A DNA stretch of 47,115 nt, taken from assembly GCF_008180415.1 (NCBI RefSeq), contig NZ_VTEI01000004.1, positions 26,375-73,489 on the forward strand, in the 5' to 3' direction. Numbering within the stretch: the first letter of the stretch is position 1; each line of letters begins with the position of its first letter. Source of the stretch: Rossellomorea vietnamensis. Lineage in GTDB: Bacteria; Bacillota; Bacilli; Bacillales; Bacillaceae_B. This document shows positions 12,737 through 21,787 of this stretch, one piece after another. A program made the position numbers and the translations under genes. The notes beneath the pieces are model-generated. The model saw nothing but the letters and a program-made list of their open reading frames with translations, was not told where the DNA came from and made no database searches.

Positions 12737-13810
12737 TCACGCCCCGGAATTTGTCGAATCAGGAGAAAATAGTTTTCTCCTAAAAAGCCATTTGAGGATG
12801 ATCGGAACCACAAACAGAATGAACAGAATGCGGAACAGATGGTAGCCGGTAATGATGGATAGGTCGGCATGTAACGCCTGTCCCACGATGGCCATTTCTG
12901 CCATACCTCCAGGAGCCATGCTGAGGAATGACGTAATGAATGAAATGTGATGCGACGCCATCAATATTGCTCCAAGGCCAAAAGTGAAGGCGACGAGCAG
13001 AATCGATGTTGCCACAGTGAGCAAAATGAACTTGGTTAGAGAACCTGAACCCTCGAATTTCATCATTTTACTAAAGTAAATTCCGAGGAAAATCTGGGCG
13101 GCGATGATAGCGGCATCAGGCATATGCGGCACAGCGATTCCAGATGCCGATAATAGACCGATTCCGAGGATCGGCCCCAATAAAGTCGGAGTGGGAAGTT
13201 TGAGCTTGACCGCAAACAGGGCGGAGACAGCCGCAGCGGCAAAAAAGATCAGCAGCGGGAGGCTTATAGTAAAAGCTGTTGATGCAGGACCCTCCACAAG
13301 TCCGTCTTTTGCTCCTTGAAAAACCGGGCTGAACGCCAAGAAGGGAACAATGAAGATCACAGAAAGCAGCCGGACGACCTGGATGATCGTCACGATGGTA
13401 ACATCAATATCCTCGAGTTCTTCGCCCAGGACCACCATTTGCGACAACCCGCCTGGAATGCAGCCGGTGATGGTGGACTTCAAATTAATTCCCGTCAATT
13501 TTGTAATGAAAAGAGCGAGAACACCGCTGAATAACAAAAGAAGAACAGTCAGGAACAGCATCCACGGAAGCTGATGGAAAACTTCAAGTGCTGTATCCCG
13601 TGAAAAAGACTGCCCGATCGCATACCCGACGATAATCAAGCCGATATTCCGGAAGATGGGAGGCCAGAACATTTTGAAAGGTGTCAGCTTTTCAGCTGCA
13701 AACACCGCTGTCATGGAACCGAGCATCCATGCCAAGGGAATATGAAGCAGACTAAAAACCCATCCCCCGGCAAGGCCGATCAGAAGTGTATAGAAAGATT
13801 TTAAAAACAT
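12737..13810 (-). CDS. AbrB family integral membrane protein (PF05145 type)
   Basis: 357 residues with about ten membrane helices in two similar halves. Each half carries the AbrB-duplication pattern: PLAWMLGSM...RNIGLIIVGYAIG near the N-terminus and PTLLGPILGIGLL...IIAAQIFLGIYF in the second half, with GCIPGGLSQMVVLG and APGGMAEMAIVGQAL as matching Pro-Gly-Gly loops. The name comes from an E. coli aidB regulator study and does not relate to the Bacillus DNA-binding AbrB; a transport role is likely but unproven. The ATG is preceded on the minus strand by AAGAAGGGATCTT, a weak ribosome binding site. Confidence 0.85.
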   Translation of the reverse strand: MFLKSFYTLLIGLAGGWVFSLLHIPLAWMLGSMTAVFAAEKLTPFKMFWPPIFRNIGLIIVGYAIGQSFSRDTALEVFHQLPWMLFLTVLLLLFSGVLALFITKLTGINLKSTITGCIPGGLSQMVVLGEELEDIDVTIVTIIQVVRLLSVIFIVPFLAFSPVFQGAKDGLVEGPASTAFTISLPLLIFFAAAAVSALFAVKLKLPTPTLLGPILGIGLLSASGIAVPHMPDAAIIAAQIFLGIYFSKMMKFEGSGSLTKFILLTVATSILLVAFTFGLGAILMASHHISFITSFLSMAPGGMAEMAIVGQALHADLSIITGYHLFRILFILFVVPIILKWLFRRKLFSPDSTNSGA

Positions 13811-14069
13811 AAGATCCCTTCTTCAACGAGTAGTAATATCGTAATGTTTGTATTGATGTAACCGTGTACTCATGGATTTGCATAAATTTCATCATGCTGT
13901 CTACAATTGCGGGCAGCTTTGGCTGTATTTAAAAGTTTGTGATATTAAATCGAATCAACTTTATATTGTTAATGATTTTACAGCCGGAAATCCAGCCTTG
14001 ATGAGAATAAGCTTACCACATGGATTGTTGAAAGAGAAAACGCTCTGCTTAAGAAGTCGAGCGGCTTTC

Positions 14070-14194
14070 CTATCGACGAATTCAGACCATCTATCAACGA
14101 AAAAGGTGCTGCTATCAACGAAATCAGTCCGTCTATCAACGAAATCGACTCTCCTATCAACGAATCCTGCTTTTCACCAACTTCTATCAACAGG
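14070..14194. repeat. 21-bp tandem repeat (CTATCAACGAA)
   Basis: CTATC(A/G)ACGAA occurs at 14070, 14091, 14112, 14133 and 14154 with an exact 21-bp period, about two helical turns, and a shorter sixth copy is at 14184. The intervening 10 bp vary. It lies between the start of the abrB-like gene and the terminator of the cupin gene. The rest of 13811-14234 shows nothing else. Confidence 0.85.
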
Positions 14195-14234
14195 AGGCGG
14201 GGCCCTAATGGGTAGCAAAGGTGCTGTTCACAAT

Positions 14235-14274
14235 AAAAAAGCTGCCCTCCGAGTCCATGACTCGCAAGGGCAGT
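14235..14274 (-). terminator. Rho-independent terminator of the cupin gene
   Basis: On the minus strand CTGCCCT / AGGGCAG with an inner CGAGTC / GACTCG pairing, followed by a run of six T. Confidence 0.87.
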
Positions 14275-14357
14275 TCCATTTAAAACTGAGTTCAATCAAC
14301 TACCAGCCATTCTTTCGTAAAGGCTTTTTTCGTAGCGTTAATCTCTGGTTTCAGAAC

Positions 14358-14714
14358 CTATTTCAAATCTAAAAATCTTTCAGGATCGAATTCTTCCCCT
14401 TCCGCAACAATGGCGGTCATTCCGGTGTCAGAACCGGATTCGTGGTTCTCGCCAGTATCCCAGAACACGGCAGTCCCTTTTTCAACAGGGATTTTTTCCC
14501 CGCCTTCGACCCTTACCCAGCCGCTGCCGTCCGTGACGATGAACAGCTGGGGACACATCGCTTCATGCATCCCGAGAACACTGTTTTGGCTCAGGTACAT
14601 ACAGCCAATCTGGAAAGGTTTTTCTGATTTAACAAGGGGATGAATGACAGCCCCTTTGCTTTGGAAACGGTCAATGATCCTGCCGTCCTGTTGATAGTAT
14701 GTAAAAATCTTCAA
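14358..14714 (-). CDS. Cupin-domain protein
   Basis: 118 residues, a single small beta-barrel domain. The stretch GCMYLSQNSVLGMHEAMCPQLFIVTDGSGWVRVEGGEKIPVEKGTAVFWDTGENHESG has the cupin layout: a His/Glu/Gln metal-ligand-like set, the GxG turn and a second histidine in GENHES. Substrate unknown. The TTG at 14714 is chosen over the GTG at 14723 because GAGGTGA lies 4-9 nt upstream of TTG and would overlap the longer form. It is monocistronic, with its own terminator. Confidence 0.8.
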   Translation of the reverse strand: MKIFTYYQQDGRIIDRFQSKGAVIHPLVKSEKPFQIGCMYLSQNSVLGMHEAMCPQLFIVTDGSGWVRVEGGEKIPVEKGTAVFWDTGENHESGSDTGMTAIVAEGEEFDPERFLDLK

Positions 14715-14781
14715 TGAAATCACCTCAACCTTCTATTCGCCAAGCCACTCTCATTTCCTTCTATAGTAAGGAGGTTTTCTT

Positions 14782-14865
14782 ATGAATTGCTGCTTTCGGA
14801 AAAATCCCAAATGCCGTTTTTTTTTCGCTAAACAGGGGGAGCAGAACTTTTCTTTCACCGCTTGA
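14782..14865 (+). CDS. Candidate 27-residue cysteine-containing peptide
   Basis: An ATG at 14782 follows AAGGAGG by 7 nt, an excellent ribosome binding site. The peptide MNCCFRKNPKCRFFFAKQGE... has three Cys in its first 11 residues and a Phe-rich middle. No family is recognised. It lies divergently from the cupin gene. The strong ribosome binding site is the only argument. Confidence 0.3.
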   Translation: MNCCFRKNPKCRFFFAKQGEQNFSFTA

Positions 14866-15010
14866 CTAGCGGTCGTTTTCGAAATTTATATCCAATAGCA
14901 GCAAAATGGCCGAAAAGAGCTTATATTAATGAAGAAACCCGCCGCCGGCTTATACTTTCCTGAAAAAAAGACCATCATGTTAGAATGGGGTTAGAGACTT
15001 TAGTACACTG

Positions 15011-15056
15011 AAGTACGAAAAGGGACAGTCCCTATTAGCGTATTAACGCGTTAAAC
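15011..15056. repeat. GGGACAGTCCC palindromic element
   Basis: GGGACAGTCCC at 15022-15032 is preceded by AAGTACGAAAA and followed by the palindrome-like TATTAACGCGTTAA. Related copies are at 20.0, 25.4, 31.6, 34.0 and 41.9 kb. Confidence 0.7.
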
Positions 15057-15109
15057 CAGAAAGCCCTATCAAAAGAGGTTGAAAAAAACAGCGAAATGAC
15101 GGGACTTAG

Positions 15110-15139
15110 TTGCCATTTCGACTGAAATTTTGATATTAT
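15110..15139 (+). promoter_or_regulatory. Candidate sigma-A promoter of gatCAB
   Basis: TTGCCA (15110-15115), an 18-bp spacer, then TATTAT (15134-15139), ending 43 bp before the gatC start. Both boxes match 5 of 6 consensus bases. Confidence 0.5.
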
Positions 15140-15182
15140 CAATAGTATTGCTAGTGTTCGAAATTTTGCGGAGGTGAATAGT

Positions 15183-15473
15183 ATGTCAAGAATCTCAGAA
15201 GATCAAGTCAAGCACGTGGCACACCTTGCCCGTCTTGCGATCACAGAAGAAGAAGCCCAAAAATTCACGATTCAACTGGATGCCATCATCGGCTTTGCGG
15301 AGCAGTTGAGTGAGCTTAATACAGAGAACGTCGATCCGACAACACATGTGTTGGAGATGAAGAATATTGTGCGTGAAGATAAGCCGGTGAAGGGCTTGCC
15401 GCAGGAAGAAGTTTTGAAAAACGCACCAGACCACCAGGATGGACAGGTCCGTGTGCCATCTGTTTTAGAATAG
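15183..15473 (+). CDS. gatC: Asp-tRNA(Asn)/Glu-tRNA(Gln) amidotransferase subunit C
   Basis: 96 residues, the usual length. GatC is the small belt-like subunit that holds GatA and GatB together. [24 protein letters not shown] and the C-terminal [17 protein letters not shown] are typical. Of three upstream in-frame candidates, the ATG at 15183 is chosen because GGAGGTGA lies just before it. First gene of gatCAB; gatA starts 12 bp after its stop. Confidence 0.96.
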   Translation: MSRISEDQVKHVAHLARLAITEEEAQKFTIQLDAIIGFAEQLSELNTENVDPTTHVLEMKNIVREDKPVKGLPQEEVLKNAPDHQDGQVRVPSVLE

Positions 15474-15485
15474 GAGGGAAATTCA

Positions 15486-16946
15486 ATGTCATTATTCGAC
15501 CATAAATTAAAAGAACTTCATGAATTGATGCAGAAGAAAGAAGTTTCTGTCAGCGATTTAGTGAACGAGTCTTATAAAAGAATCGACGCGGTTGAAGGTA
15601 AAGTGAAAGCCTTTTTAACGCTCGATGAAGAAAATGCACGCGCAAAAGCAAAGGAATTGGATAAGAAAATTGGAACGGACGAAGCAAAGGGCTTGCTGTT
15701 CGGGATGCCGATCGGTGTTAAAGACAACATCGTGACGAAAGGCCTCCGCACAACCTGTGCAAGTAAAATCCTTGAAAACTTCAATCCGATTTATGATGCG
15801 ACAGTCGTTCATAAACTTCGTGACGCGGAAACAGTAACAATCGGAAAGCTGAACATGGACGAATTCGCCATGGGCTCTTCTACGGAAAACTCCGGCTTCC
15901 AAAAAACCAGCAACCCGTGGAATCTTGATACGGTGCCAGGCGGTTCATCAGGTGGATCAGCGGCTTCCGTTGCAGCAGGAGAAGTACCATTTTCCCTTGG
16001 TTCAGATACAGGCGGATCGATCCGCCAGCCGGCAGCCTTTACAGGAACTGTTGGACTAAAGCCTACATATGGACGTGTTTCCCGTTTCGGTCTTGTAGCG
16101 TTTGCGTCTTCCCTTGACCAGATCGGCCCGATCACGCGCAATGTTGAAGACAACGCCTACCTTTTACAAGCTATTGCAGGGGTAGATGCGAATGATACAA
16201 CTTCAGCAGATGTTGAAGTGCCGGACTATGCTGCAGCTCTTACAGGCGATATTAAAGGCTTGAGAATTGCCGTACCGAAAGAATACCTTGGTGAAGGCGT
16301 TGGAGAAGAAGCCCGCCAATCGGTCATGGCCGCGTTGAAGCTGCTTGAAAGCATGGGGGCAACAGTGGATGAAGTATCTCTTCCGCACTCTAAATTTGGA
16401 GTAGCTACATACTATATCCTTGCTTCATCCGAGGCGTCATCCAACCTGAGCCGTTTTGACGGAATCCGTTACGGCTACCGCACACCAAACGCCGAGAACC
16501 TTCTTGATCTTTACAAAAAGACACGCGCAGAAGGTTTCGGTGATGAGGTGAAACGCCGTATCATGCTTGGAACTTTCGCGTTGAGCTCCGGCTATTATGA
16601 TGCTTATTACAAAAAAGGCCAGCAGGCTCGTACGCTGATTAAAAAAGATTTTGAAGATGTCTTTGAAAACTATGATGTCATCATTGGACCAACAACGCCG
16701 ACTCCTGCATTTAAAATCGGGGAAAAAATCGATGATCCGCTTACGATGTATGCGAATGATCTTTTAACCATCCCAGTGAATCTTGCAGGCGTTCCGGGAA
16801 TCTCTGTTCCATGTGGTTTTTCAAAAGACGGGCTTCCACTTGGTCTTCAGATCATCGGAAAGCACTTTGATGAAAGCACTATTTATCGTGTTGCACATGC
16901 TTATGAGCAGGCGACAGACTTCCATACACAAAAACCACAATTGTAA
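15486..16946 (+). CDS. gatA: Asp-tRNA(Asn)/Glu-tRNA(Gln) amidotransferase subunit A
   Basis: 486 residues, amidase-signature family. GatA hydrolyses glutamine and sends the ammonia through a tunnel to GatB. The Ser-cisSer-Lys triad is complete: K79 (GVKDN), S154 in GGSSGGS and S178 in [11 protein letters not shown], the same numbering I recall for the S. aureus protein. AGGAGGGA lies before the ATG. The coupled gene order gatC-gatA-gatB implies indirect synthesis of Gln-tRNA(Gln), as normal for Bacillaceae. Confidence 0.97.
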   Translation: MSLFDHKLKELHELMQKKEVSVSDLVNESYKRIDAVEGKVKAFLTLDEENARAKAKELDKKIGTDEAKGLLFGMPIGVKDNIVTKGLRTTCASKILENFNPIYDATVVHKLRDAETVTIGKLNMDEFAMGSSTENSGFQKTSNPWNLDTVPGGSSGGSAASVAAGEVPFSLGSDTGGSIRQPAAFTGTVGLKPTYGRVSRFGLVAFASSLDQIGPITRNVEDNAYLLQAIAGVDANDTTSADVEVPDYAAALTGDIKGLRIAVPKEYLGEGVGEEARQSVMAALKLLESMGATVDEVSLPHSKFGVATYYILASSEASSNLSRFDGIRYGYRTPNAENLLDLYKKTRAEGFGDEVKRRIMLGTFALSSGYYDAYYKKGQQARTLIKKDFEDVFENYDVIIGPTTPTPAFKIGEKIDDPLTMYANDLLTIPVNLAGVPGISVPCGFSKDGLPLGLQIIGKHFDESTIYRVAHAYEQATDFHTQKPQL

Positions 16947-16958
16947 GGGGTGAAATCA

Positions 16959-18389
16959 ATGAACTTTGAAACGATTATCGGACTTGAAGTCCATGTTGAG
17001 CTAAAAACAGATTCGAAAATGTTTTCTCCTGCCCCGAACCATTTCGGTGCAGAGCCAAACACCAACACAAACGTGATCGATTTAGGTTACCCGGGCGTTC
17101 TTCCCGTTGTCAACAAGCGTGCCATCGATTTCGGAATGAAAGCGGCGCTTGCCCTGAACTGTGAAATCGCGTCAGATACCAAGTTCGACCGCAAAAACTA
17201 TTTCTATCCGGATAACCCGAAAGCTTACCAGATCTCCCAGTTCGATAAGCCAATCGGTGAGAATGGATGGATTGAAATCGAGGTGGACGGCTATAAGAAG
17301 CGAATCGGGATCACCCGCCTGCATCTTGAAGAGGATGCTGGAAAACTGAATCACTCTGGCGATGGGTATTCACTCGTTGATTACAACCGCCAAGGGACAC
17401 CGCTGATTGAAATCGTATCGGAGCCGGATCTTCGTACACCGGCTGAAGCGTATGCTTACTTGGAAAAATTAAAATCAATCATCCAATATACAGGCGTTTC
17501 CGATTGTAAAATGGAAGAGGGATCTCTCCGCTGTGATGCCAACATCTCATTGCGCCCGATTGGACAGGAGAAGTTCGGTACAAAGGCCGAGCTGAAGAAC
17601 CTGAACTCCTTTAACTTCGTGCGCAAAGGTCTTGAGCACGAGCAGATCCGCCAGGAAAAAGTTCTGCTTTCAGGCGGAATCATTGAGCAGGAAACACGCC
17701 GTTTCGACGAAGCGACAGGCAAAACGATCCTTATGCGTGTTAAAGAAGGCTCGGATGATTACCGTTACTTCCCTGAGCCGGATCTAGTGCTTCTTCACAT
17801 TGATGAAGAGTGGAAAGAGCGCGTGCGTGCCGAGATTCCTGAGCTTCCAGATGCCCGCCAAAAACGGTATGTGGAAGACATGGGACTGCCTGCGTATGAT
17901 GCGATGGTTCTTACACTCACGAAGGAAATGTCCGATTACTTCGAAGCAACAGTCGCTGCTGGAGCCGACATCAAACAGGCATCCAACTGGCTGATGGGTG
18001 AAGTATCTGCCTACATGAACGCTGAACAAAAAGAACTGCAGGACCTGCCGATGACACCAGAAGGACTTGCGGGCATGATCAAGCTGATCCAGGACGGAAC
18101 ACTGTCTTCCAAAATGGCGAAGAAAGTCTTCAAGGAGCTTGTTGAAAAAGGTGGAGACCCTTCGCAAATTGTCAAAGAAAAAGGATTAGTCCAAATTTCC
18201 GATGAAGGCGAACTTCTGAAAATTGTCTCTTCGACGCTGGATGACAATCCGCAATCCATTGAAGACTTCAAGAACGGAAAAGACCGTGCCCTTGGATTCC
18301 TTGTCGGCCAAATCATGAAAAAGACCAAAGGCCAAGCGAACCCGCCAATGGTCAACAAACTATTGATCGAAGAAATGAACAAACGTTAA
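16959..18389 (+). CDS. gatB: Asp-tRNA(Asn)/Glu-tRNA(Gln) amidotransferase subunit B
   Basis: 476 residues. GatB phosphorylates the mischarged Glu or Asp on the tRNA and transfers ammonia to it. [45 protein letters not shown] segment, EDAGK and [10 protein letters not shown] are family signatures; the C-terminal third is the YqeY-like tRNA-binding tail ([17 protein letters not shown]). The start at 16959 has AAGGGGTG at 6-13 nt upstream; an in-frame codon at 16950 would overlap that site and is rejected. It begins 12 bp after gatA and is followed by a terminator. Confidence 0.97.
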   Translation: MNFETIIGLEVHVELKTDSKMFSPAPNHFGAEPNTNTNVIDLGYPGVLPVVNKRAIDFGMKAALALNCEIASDTKFDRKNYFYPDNPKAYQISQFDKPIGENGWIEIEVDGYKKRIGITRLHLEEDAGKLNHSGDGYSLVDYNRQGTPLIEIVSEPDLRTPAEAYAYLEKLKSIIQYTGVSDCKMEEGSLRCDANISLRPIGQEKFGTKAELKNLNSFNFVRKGLEHEQIRQEKVLLSGGIIEQETRRFDEATGKTILMRVKEGSDDYRYFPEPDLVLLHIDEEWKERVRAEIPELPDARQKRYVEDMGLPAYDAMVLTLTKEMSDYFEATVAAGADIKQASNWLMGEVSAYMNAEQKELQDLPMTPEGLAGMIKLIQDGTLSSKMAKKVFKELVEKGGDPSQIVKEKGLVQISDEGELLKIVSSTLDDNPQSIEDFKNGKDRALGFLVGQIMKKTKGQANPPMVNKLLIEEMNKR

Positions 18390-18408
18390 TAAAGCTCTTT
18401 TAATGAAC

Positions 18409-18438
18409 CCGACCGGCTGCTTGCCGGCCGGTTTTTTT
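18409..18438 (+). terminator. Rho-independent terminator of gatCAB
   Basis: CCGGC / GCCGG stem with extra outer pairs, then eight T, 20 bp after the gatB stop. Confidence 0.9.
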
Positions 18439-18539
18439 TATGGGGATTGGGAAGTGGGGGTGCTGGAAAGTGAAATTGATTGATGAGATAGAGTGGGTTT
18501 AGTTGGTAATCATTGCTGCCGGTAACGCTCGAACGGATT

Positions 18540-18895
18540 ATAAGAGACACCAGGCATTAAAAATCAGTCCTTAGGTGTCACTCGAGCGAGTCCCGAGAGA
18601 CACCAGCCGTGGAAAAACAGTCCCCAGGTGTCACTCGAGCGAGTCCTGAGAGACATCAGCCGTGGAAAATCAGCCCCCAGGTGTCACTCGAGCGAGTCCT
18701 GAGAGACACCAGCCGTGGAAAATCAGTCCTCTGGTGTCACTCGAGCGAGTCCCGAGAGACACCAGCCGTGGAAAATCAGTCCCCAGGTGTCACTCGAGCG
18801 AGTCCTGAGAGACATCAGCCGGAGAAAACCAGCCCCTAGGTGTCACTCGAACAGTACCCGAGAGACAACAACCTGCGAAAACCAGTCCTCAGGTT
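18540..18895. repeat. 53-bp tandem array of palindromic units
   Basis: GGTGTCACTCGAGCGAG starts at 18574, 18627, 18680, 18733 and 18786, and a diverged copy at 18839: an exact 53-bp period. Within a unit ACTCGAGCGAGT is a near-perfect palindrome (ACTCG-AG-CGAGT) and GGTGTC pairs with GACACC across it, so each unit can fold into a hairpin. Reading frames across it (for example VTRASPERHQPWK) are repeat artefacts. Confidence 0.9.
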
Positions 18896-19157
18896 CCCAG
18901 TGGAGCCCCTGACTGCCCAAACTCCCTGACTTAAGGTGAAAAAGGCTATCCAGTACAGCTGTTTGCATTAATTACACTGTCTTCTGTCCCGAAATTTTAT
19001 AACGTGTGGAATAGTTCGGGGCTGCCCGCGCCTGTGAGCGAAAAAAGGCAGGGAAACTCACCGGCAGTATAGAAGTAGAATAAGTGGCGGGATGTGAAGC
19101 AAGAACAGGCAGAATGGCTGTTTACTCCTGCCATTTTGCAAAACGAGGTGAAGCAAG
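18896..19157. other. Intergenic stretch after the 53-bp array
   Basis: No gene, hairpin with a U run, or recognisable repeat is seen between the end of the array and the GTG start at 19158, apart from a ribosome binding site (GAGGTGAAG) for that gene. Confidence 0.5.
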
Positions 19158-19484
19158 GTGTCGAAGGAAATATACTGTGATTTCTGCCAAAAGCAGATCA
19201 AAGTGAGAGATGATCTCATAACTTCAACAATGATGCTAGAGGTGGTCCCATTTCATGAGAAATGCTTTGGAAGCAATATTAAAGGCGCAAGGACGTTATT
19301 CCTAAGCAATGAACCCATCAATGGCTTTGCGGGTAATGTCACCGCGGTGATTTCGCTGATCCTGGCGGTGCTTTGGCCTATATTCGCTGAAGGGGTAATG
19401 AAATGGGCATTTTTACTGGCGTTAGTCCCAGTTGGATATAGAGTTTATTCTTATGTAAAATTTGAACTCCATCTGGAAAAATAG
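19158..19484 (+). CDS. Small membrane protein with an N-terminal zinc-knuckle-like motif
   Basis: 108 residues. C7-x2-C10 (CDFC) and H33-x2-C36 (HEKC) could hold one zinc ion. Two hydrophobic segments follow at about 58-74 and 80-96, then a short basic tail. The start is GTG with GAGGTG upstream. No family recognised. Single gene facing the VOC protein across a shared terminator. Confidence 0.65.
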   Translation: MSKEIYCDFCQKQIKVRDDLITSTMMLEVVPFHEKCFGSNIKGARTLFLSNEPINGFAGNVTAVISLILAVLWPIFAEGVMKWAFLLALVPVGYRVYSYVKFELHLEK

Positions 19485-19574
19485 GAAGGAAATTAGTTGG
19501 GGAATAGAGCGAAGATGATGTCGTTCTTAATGGTTTGGGATTTTAGAGTGTCCAGGCCGCATATTTTCCATATA

Positions 19575-19626
19575 AAAACGCTTGGAAGAAGCTGTTCAAC
19601 TTTCTTCCGAGCGTTTATGTTTTTTC
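19575..19626. terminator. Bidirectional terminator
   Basis: A long AAACGCTTGGAAGAA / TTCTTCCGAGCGTTT hairpin with one mismatch, between convergent genes, with T-rich ends on both strands. Confidence 0.85.
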
Positions 19627-19976
19627 TACTCGATGAACTGTAAATATTCCAGAGTGTTTCCGGAGGGGTCTTTAAAGCTTATGTATTTACCCGGCGGGCA
19701 GTCGGCAGGTTCCGGCATGAGAAGCTCCACTCCCTGATCTCTAAGTTCCTGCGCCGTCTGGTAAATATCCGCTGTCTGAAGTCCGAGGACAATTCCTGAA
19801 CCTCCTGCAGCTTGCTGCTTCCGCTCTTCCAACACAATCGGCAGTCCTTCATGAACAAGTGAGACAATGGAAGCTCCATACCTTTTGTTCACCTCAAACC
19901 CAAGTACATCTCTGTAAAAATCAAGAGCTTCATTCATATCCTTTACATAAATACTGATCACGCAAGCCTGTGCCAT
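19626..19976 (-). CDS. VOC (glyoxalase/bleomycin resistance/dioxygenase) superfamily protein
   Basis: 116 residues. The fold is two beta-alpha-beta-beta-beta repeats: MAQACVISIYVKDMNEALDFYRDVLGFEV at the start and KYISFKDPSGNTLEYLQ at the end, the latter with the metal-ligand-like Glu of this superfamily. Substrate cannot be told. The start is the second of two close ATG codons, because GGAGG lies 7 nt before it but only 1 nt before the first (19982). Confidence 0.82.
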   Translation of the reverse strand: MAQACVISIYVKDMNEALDFYRDVLGFEVNKRYGASIVSLVHEGLPIVLEERKQQAAGGSGIVLGLQTADIYQTAQELRDQGVELLMPEPADCPPGKYISFKDPSGNTLEYLQFIE

Positions 19977-19997
19977 CCCCATTCCTCCTCTGAATTC

Positions 19998-20048
19998 TTT
20001 AATGCTTTAAAGTGCGAAGAGGGACAGTCCCTTTTAATGCTTTAAAGC
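19998..20048. repeat. GGGACAGTCCC palindromic element
   Basis: GGGACAGTCCC at 20021-20031 lies between two copies of TTTAATGCTTTAAAG. It sits between the VOC gene and the end of bioB. Confidence 0.75.
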
Positions 20049-20085
20049 AAATAAAATAAATGATTTCCCTATTCGCCTGGTATTA

Positions 20086-21078
20086 TTATACAGTTTCTGG
20101 AGCAGTAACGTAATCTATTTCGAATCCTAAATCCCTGAGCATTTCATGGTCCTTAGTGCTTTCCTGGCCTGCGGTTGTCAGGTAATCGCCGACAAAAATG
20201 GAGTTGGCGGCATATAGACCCAGGGGCTGAAGGCTGCGCAGATTAACTTCCCGCCCGCCGGAAATCCGGATTTCTTTAGAAGGGTTGATATAGCGGAACA
20301 GGGCCAAAGCTTTCAAGCAATAACGGGGATCAAGCTCATCCGTGCCTTCAAGTGGTGTTCCGTCAATTGCATGCAGGAAATTGACCGGAATCGAATCCGC
20401 ATCCAGTGCTTTCAGGCTGCGTGCCATATCAATGACATCTTCCTTGGTCTCCTTCATCCCGATGATAACGCCGGAGCAGGGGGAGATGCCCGCTTCTTTT
20501 GCAGTGTTTACCGTGGTGACTCTATCGTCATATGTATGAGAAGTGGTAATGCTGTCATGGTGGCCTTTTGAGGTGTTGAGGTTATGGTTGTAGCGGTCAA
20601 CCCCTGCCTCCTTTAAACGCCTGGCTTGCTCAGGTTTCAGGATCCCAAGGCAGGCACAGATTTTCAAGTCATAGTTTTGTTTGATTTCTTCGACAGCGCT
20701 GATGACCGTGTTGACATCGCGGCTGCTCGGTCCTCGTCCGCTCGCTACGATGCAGTATGTGCCGACATTCATTTTATGAGCCTGCTCCGCTCCTTGTAGC
20801 AGTGTTTCTTTGTTTACCATTCGATAGGATTCAATTGGGGCATTTGAAATGGAAGACTGTGCACAGTAGCCGCAGTTTTCCTGACATAATCCAGACTTGG
20901 CATTCATGATCATATTGAGCTTCACTTTTTTGCCGTAGTAATGCTTGCGTATTTGAAAAGCTCCGTGTAATAAAAGCAGGATTTCGTCATCGGGGCATTC
21001 CAAAATGGATAGAGCTTCCGTATCTGTCAGTTCTTCTCCGTTCAGTACACGTCCAGCAAGTTCATTCCAATAGGTCAT
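20086..21078 (-). CDS. bioB: Biotin synthase BioB (radical SAM)
   Basis: 330 residues. BioB inserts sulfur into dethiobiotin, the last step of biotin synthesis. The radical SAM motif C65-x3-C69-x2-C72 (CQENCGYC) binds the 4Fe-4S cluster; YNHNLNTS, GMKETKED and the C-terminal SGGREVNLRSLQPLG with its conserved Arg for the 2Fe-2S cluster are all present. The start at 21078 (MTYWNEL) is preferred over the in-frame codon at 21117: AAAGGAGACGG lies upstream and family members begin here. Second gene after bioY; no bioA, bioD or bioF is in the window. Confidence 0.95.
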   Translation of the reverse strand: MTYWNELAGRVLNGEELTDTEALSILECPDDEILLLLHGAFQIRKHYYGKKVKLNMIMNAKSGLCQENCGYCAQSSISNAPIESYRMVNKETLLQGAEQAHKMNVGTYCIVASGRGPSSRDVNTVISAVEEIKQNYDLKICACLGILKPEQARRLKEAGVDRYNHNLNTSKGHHDSITTSHTYDDRVTTVNTAKEAGISPCSGVIIGMKETKEDVIDMARSLKALDADSIPVNFLHAIDGTPLEGTDELDPRYCLKALALFRYINPSKEIRISGGREVNLRSLQPLGLYAANSIFVGDYLTTAGQESTKDHEMLRDLGFEIDYVTAPETV

Positions 21079-21135
21079 AGAATTCCGTCTCCTTTTAAAG
21101 AATTTAGTTGGCAACATGAAATAACGATTGTTGGA

Positions 21136-21167
21136 TAAAAAAATCCGGAAAAAGTGATTTCCGGATG
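21136..21167 (-). terminator. Hairpin with U run between bioY and bioB
   Basis: On the minus strand ATCCGGAAA / TTTCCGGAT encloses a six-base loop and is followed by TTTTTTT. It lies just after the bioY stop, so bioB expression needs readthrough or an internal promoter. Confidence 0.8.
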
Positions 21168-21174
21168 AGAGTGG

Positions 21175-21753
21175 TTATGCAGCTTTGTTGGTAAGGGTAT
21201 TGGTATTCTTGCGGATGGCTGCCAGGAAGCGCGGGGCAACGGCTCCTGCAAAAGCAGATAGAATGATATCTTTCGGCAGCGGAGCAAGCATCCATGCCCA
21301 AGCCATTCCGTAAGAGAATCCTTCAGGAGCATCTGCCCAGAAGATGTAAGCGGCGTACATCCAGTTGGTTCCCAGCACGTAGTTCACGGTCATACCGACA
21401 AGAGCTGCCGTGATGAACATTTTTTTGCCTGATTTCGCCTCTACCATTTTTCCGACAATGTAGGCTACCAGAATATAAGAAAGAATGAATCCAAAAGTTG
21501 GTTTCAATAGAACACCCGGTCCTCCCATGAAACCGGCGAATACCGGGGCACCGACTAGGCCGATCAGCGCGTACACGGTCATGGAGATGGCTCCCAGTCT
21601 GCTTCCGAGAATCAATCCGGCCAGAACGCAGAAGAACGTCTGCAGCGTGATGGGAACTCCGCCGATAACCAGCATGGAAGTAAGATTAGCGCCGATAGCC
21701 ATTAGAGCGGCGAACATGGCAGCCATAGTAATGTCGATAGCTTTGAGTTTCAT
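21175..21753 (-). CDS. bioY: Biotin ECF-transporter substrate-binding component BioY
   Basis: 192 residues with about six membrane helices. BioY binds biotin in the membrane and works with the shared EcfAA'T energy module, which is not in this window. Family marks: AAMFAALMAIGANLTSMLVIGGVPITLQTFFCVLAGLILG, RLGAISMTVYALIGLVGAPVFAG and the Gly/Pro-rich GGPGVLLKPTFGFILSY. AGGAGG lies upstream of the ATG. First gene of bioY-bioB, directly behind a BirA-type operator. Confidence 0.95.
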   Translation of the reverse strand: MKLKAIDITMAAMFAALMAIGANLTSMLVIGGVPITLQTFFCVLAGLILGSRLGAISMTVYALIGLVGAPVFAGFMGGPGVLLKPTFGFILSYILVAYIVGKMVEAKSGKKMFITAALVGMTVNYVLGTNWMYAAYIFWADAPEGFSYGMAWAWMLAPLPKDIILSAFAGAVAPRFLAAIRKNTNTLTNKAA

Positions 21754-21787
21754 AGTATGTATCCTCCTATTTGTTTTCTGAAAATAG

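Noticed and set aside
13872..14372. A 166-codon plus-strand frame
   Set aside because: It crosses the 21-bp array (LSTKSVRLSTKSTLLSTN) and the cupin terminator; no ribosome binding site is seen.
18540..18895. CRISPR array
   Set aside because: The full 53-bp unit is repeated with scattered substitutions; there are no unique spacers and no cas genes. The same holds for the 52-bp and 21-bp arrays.
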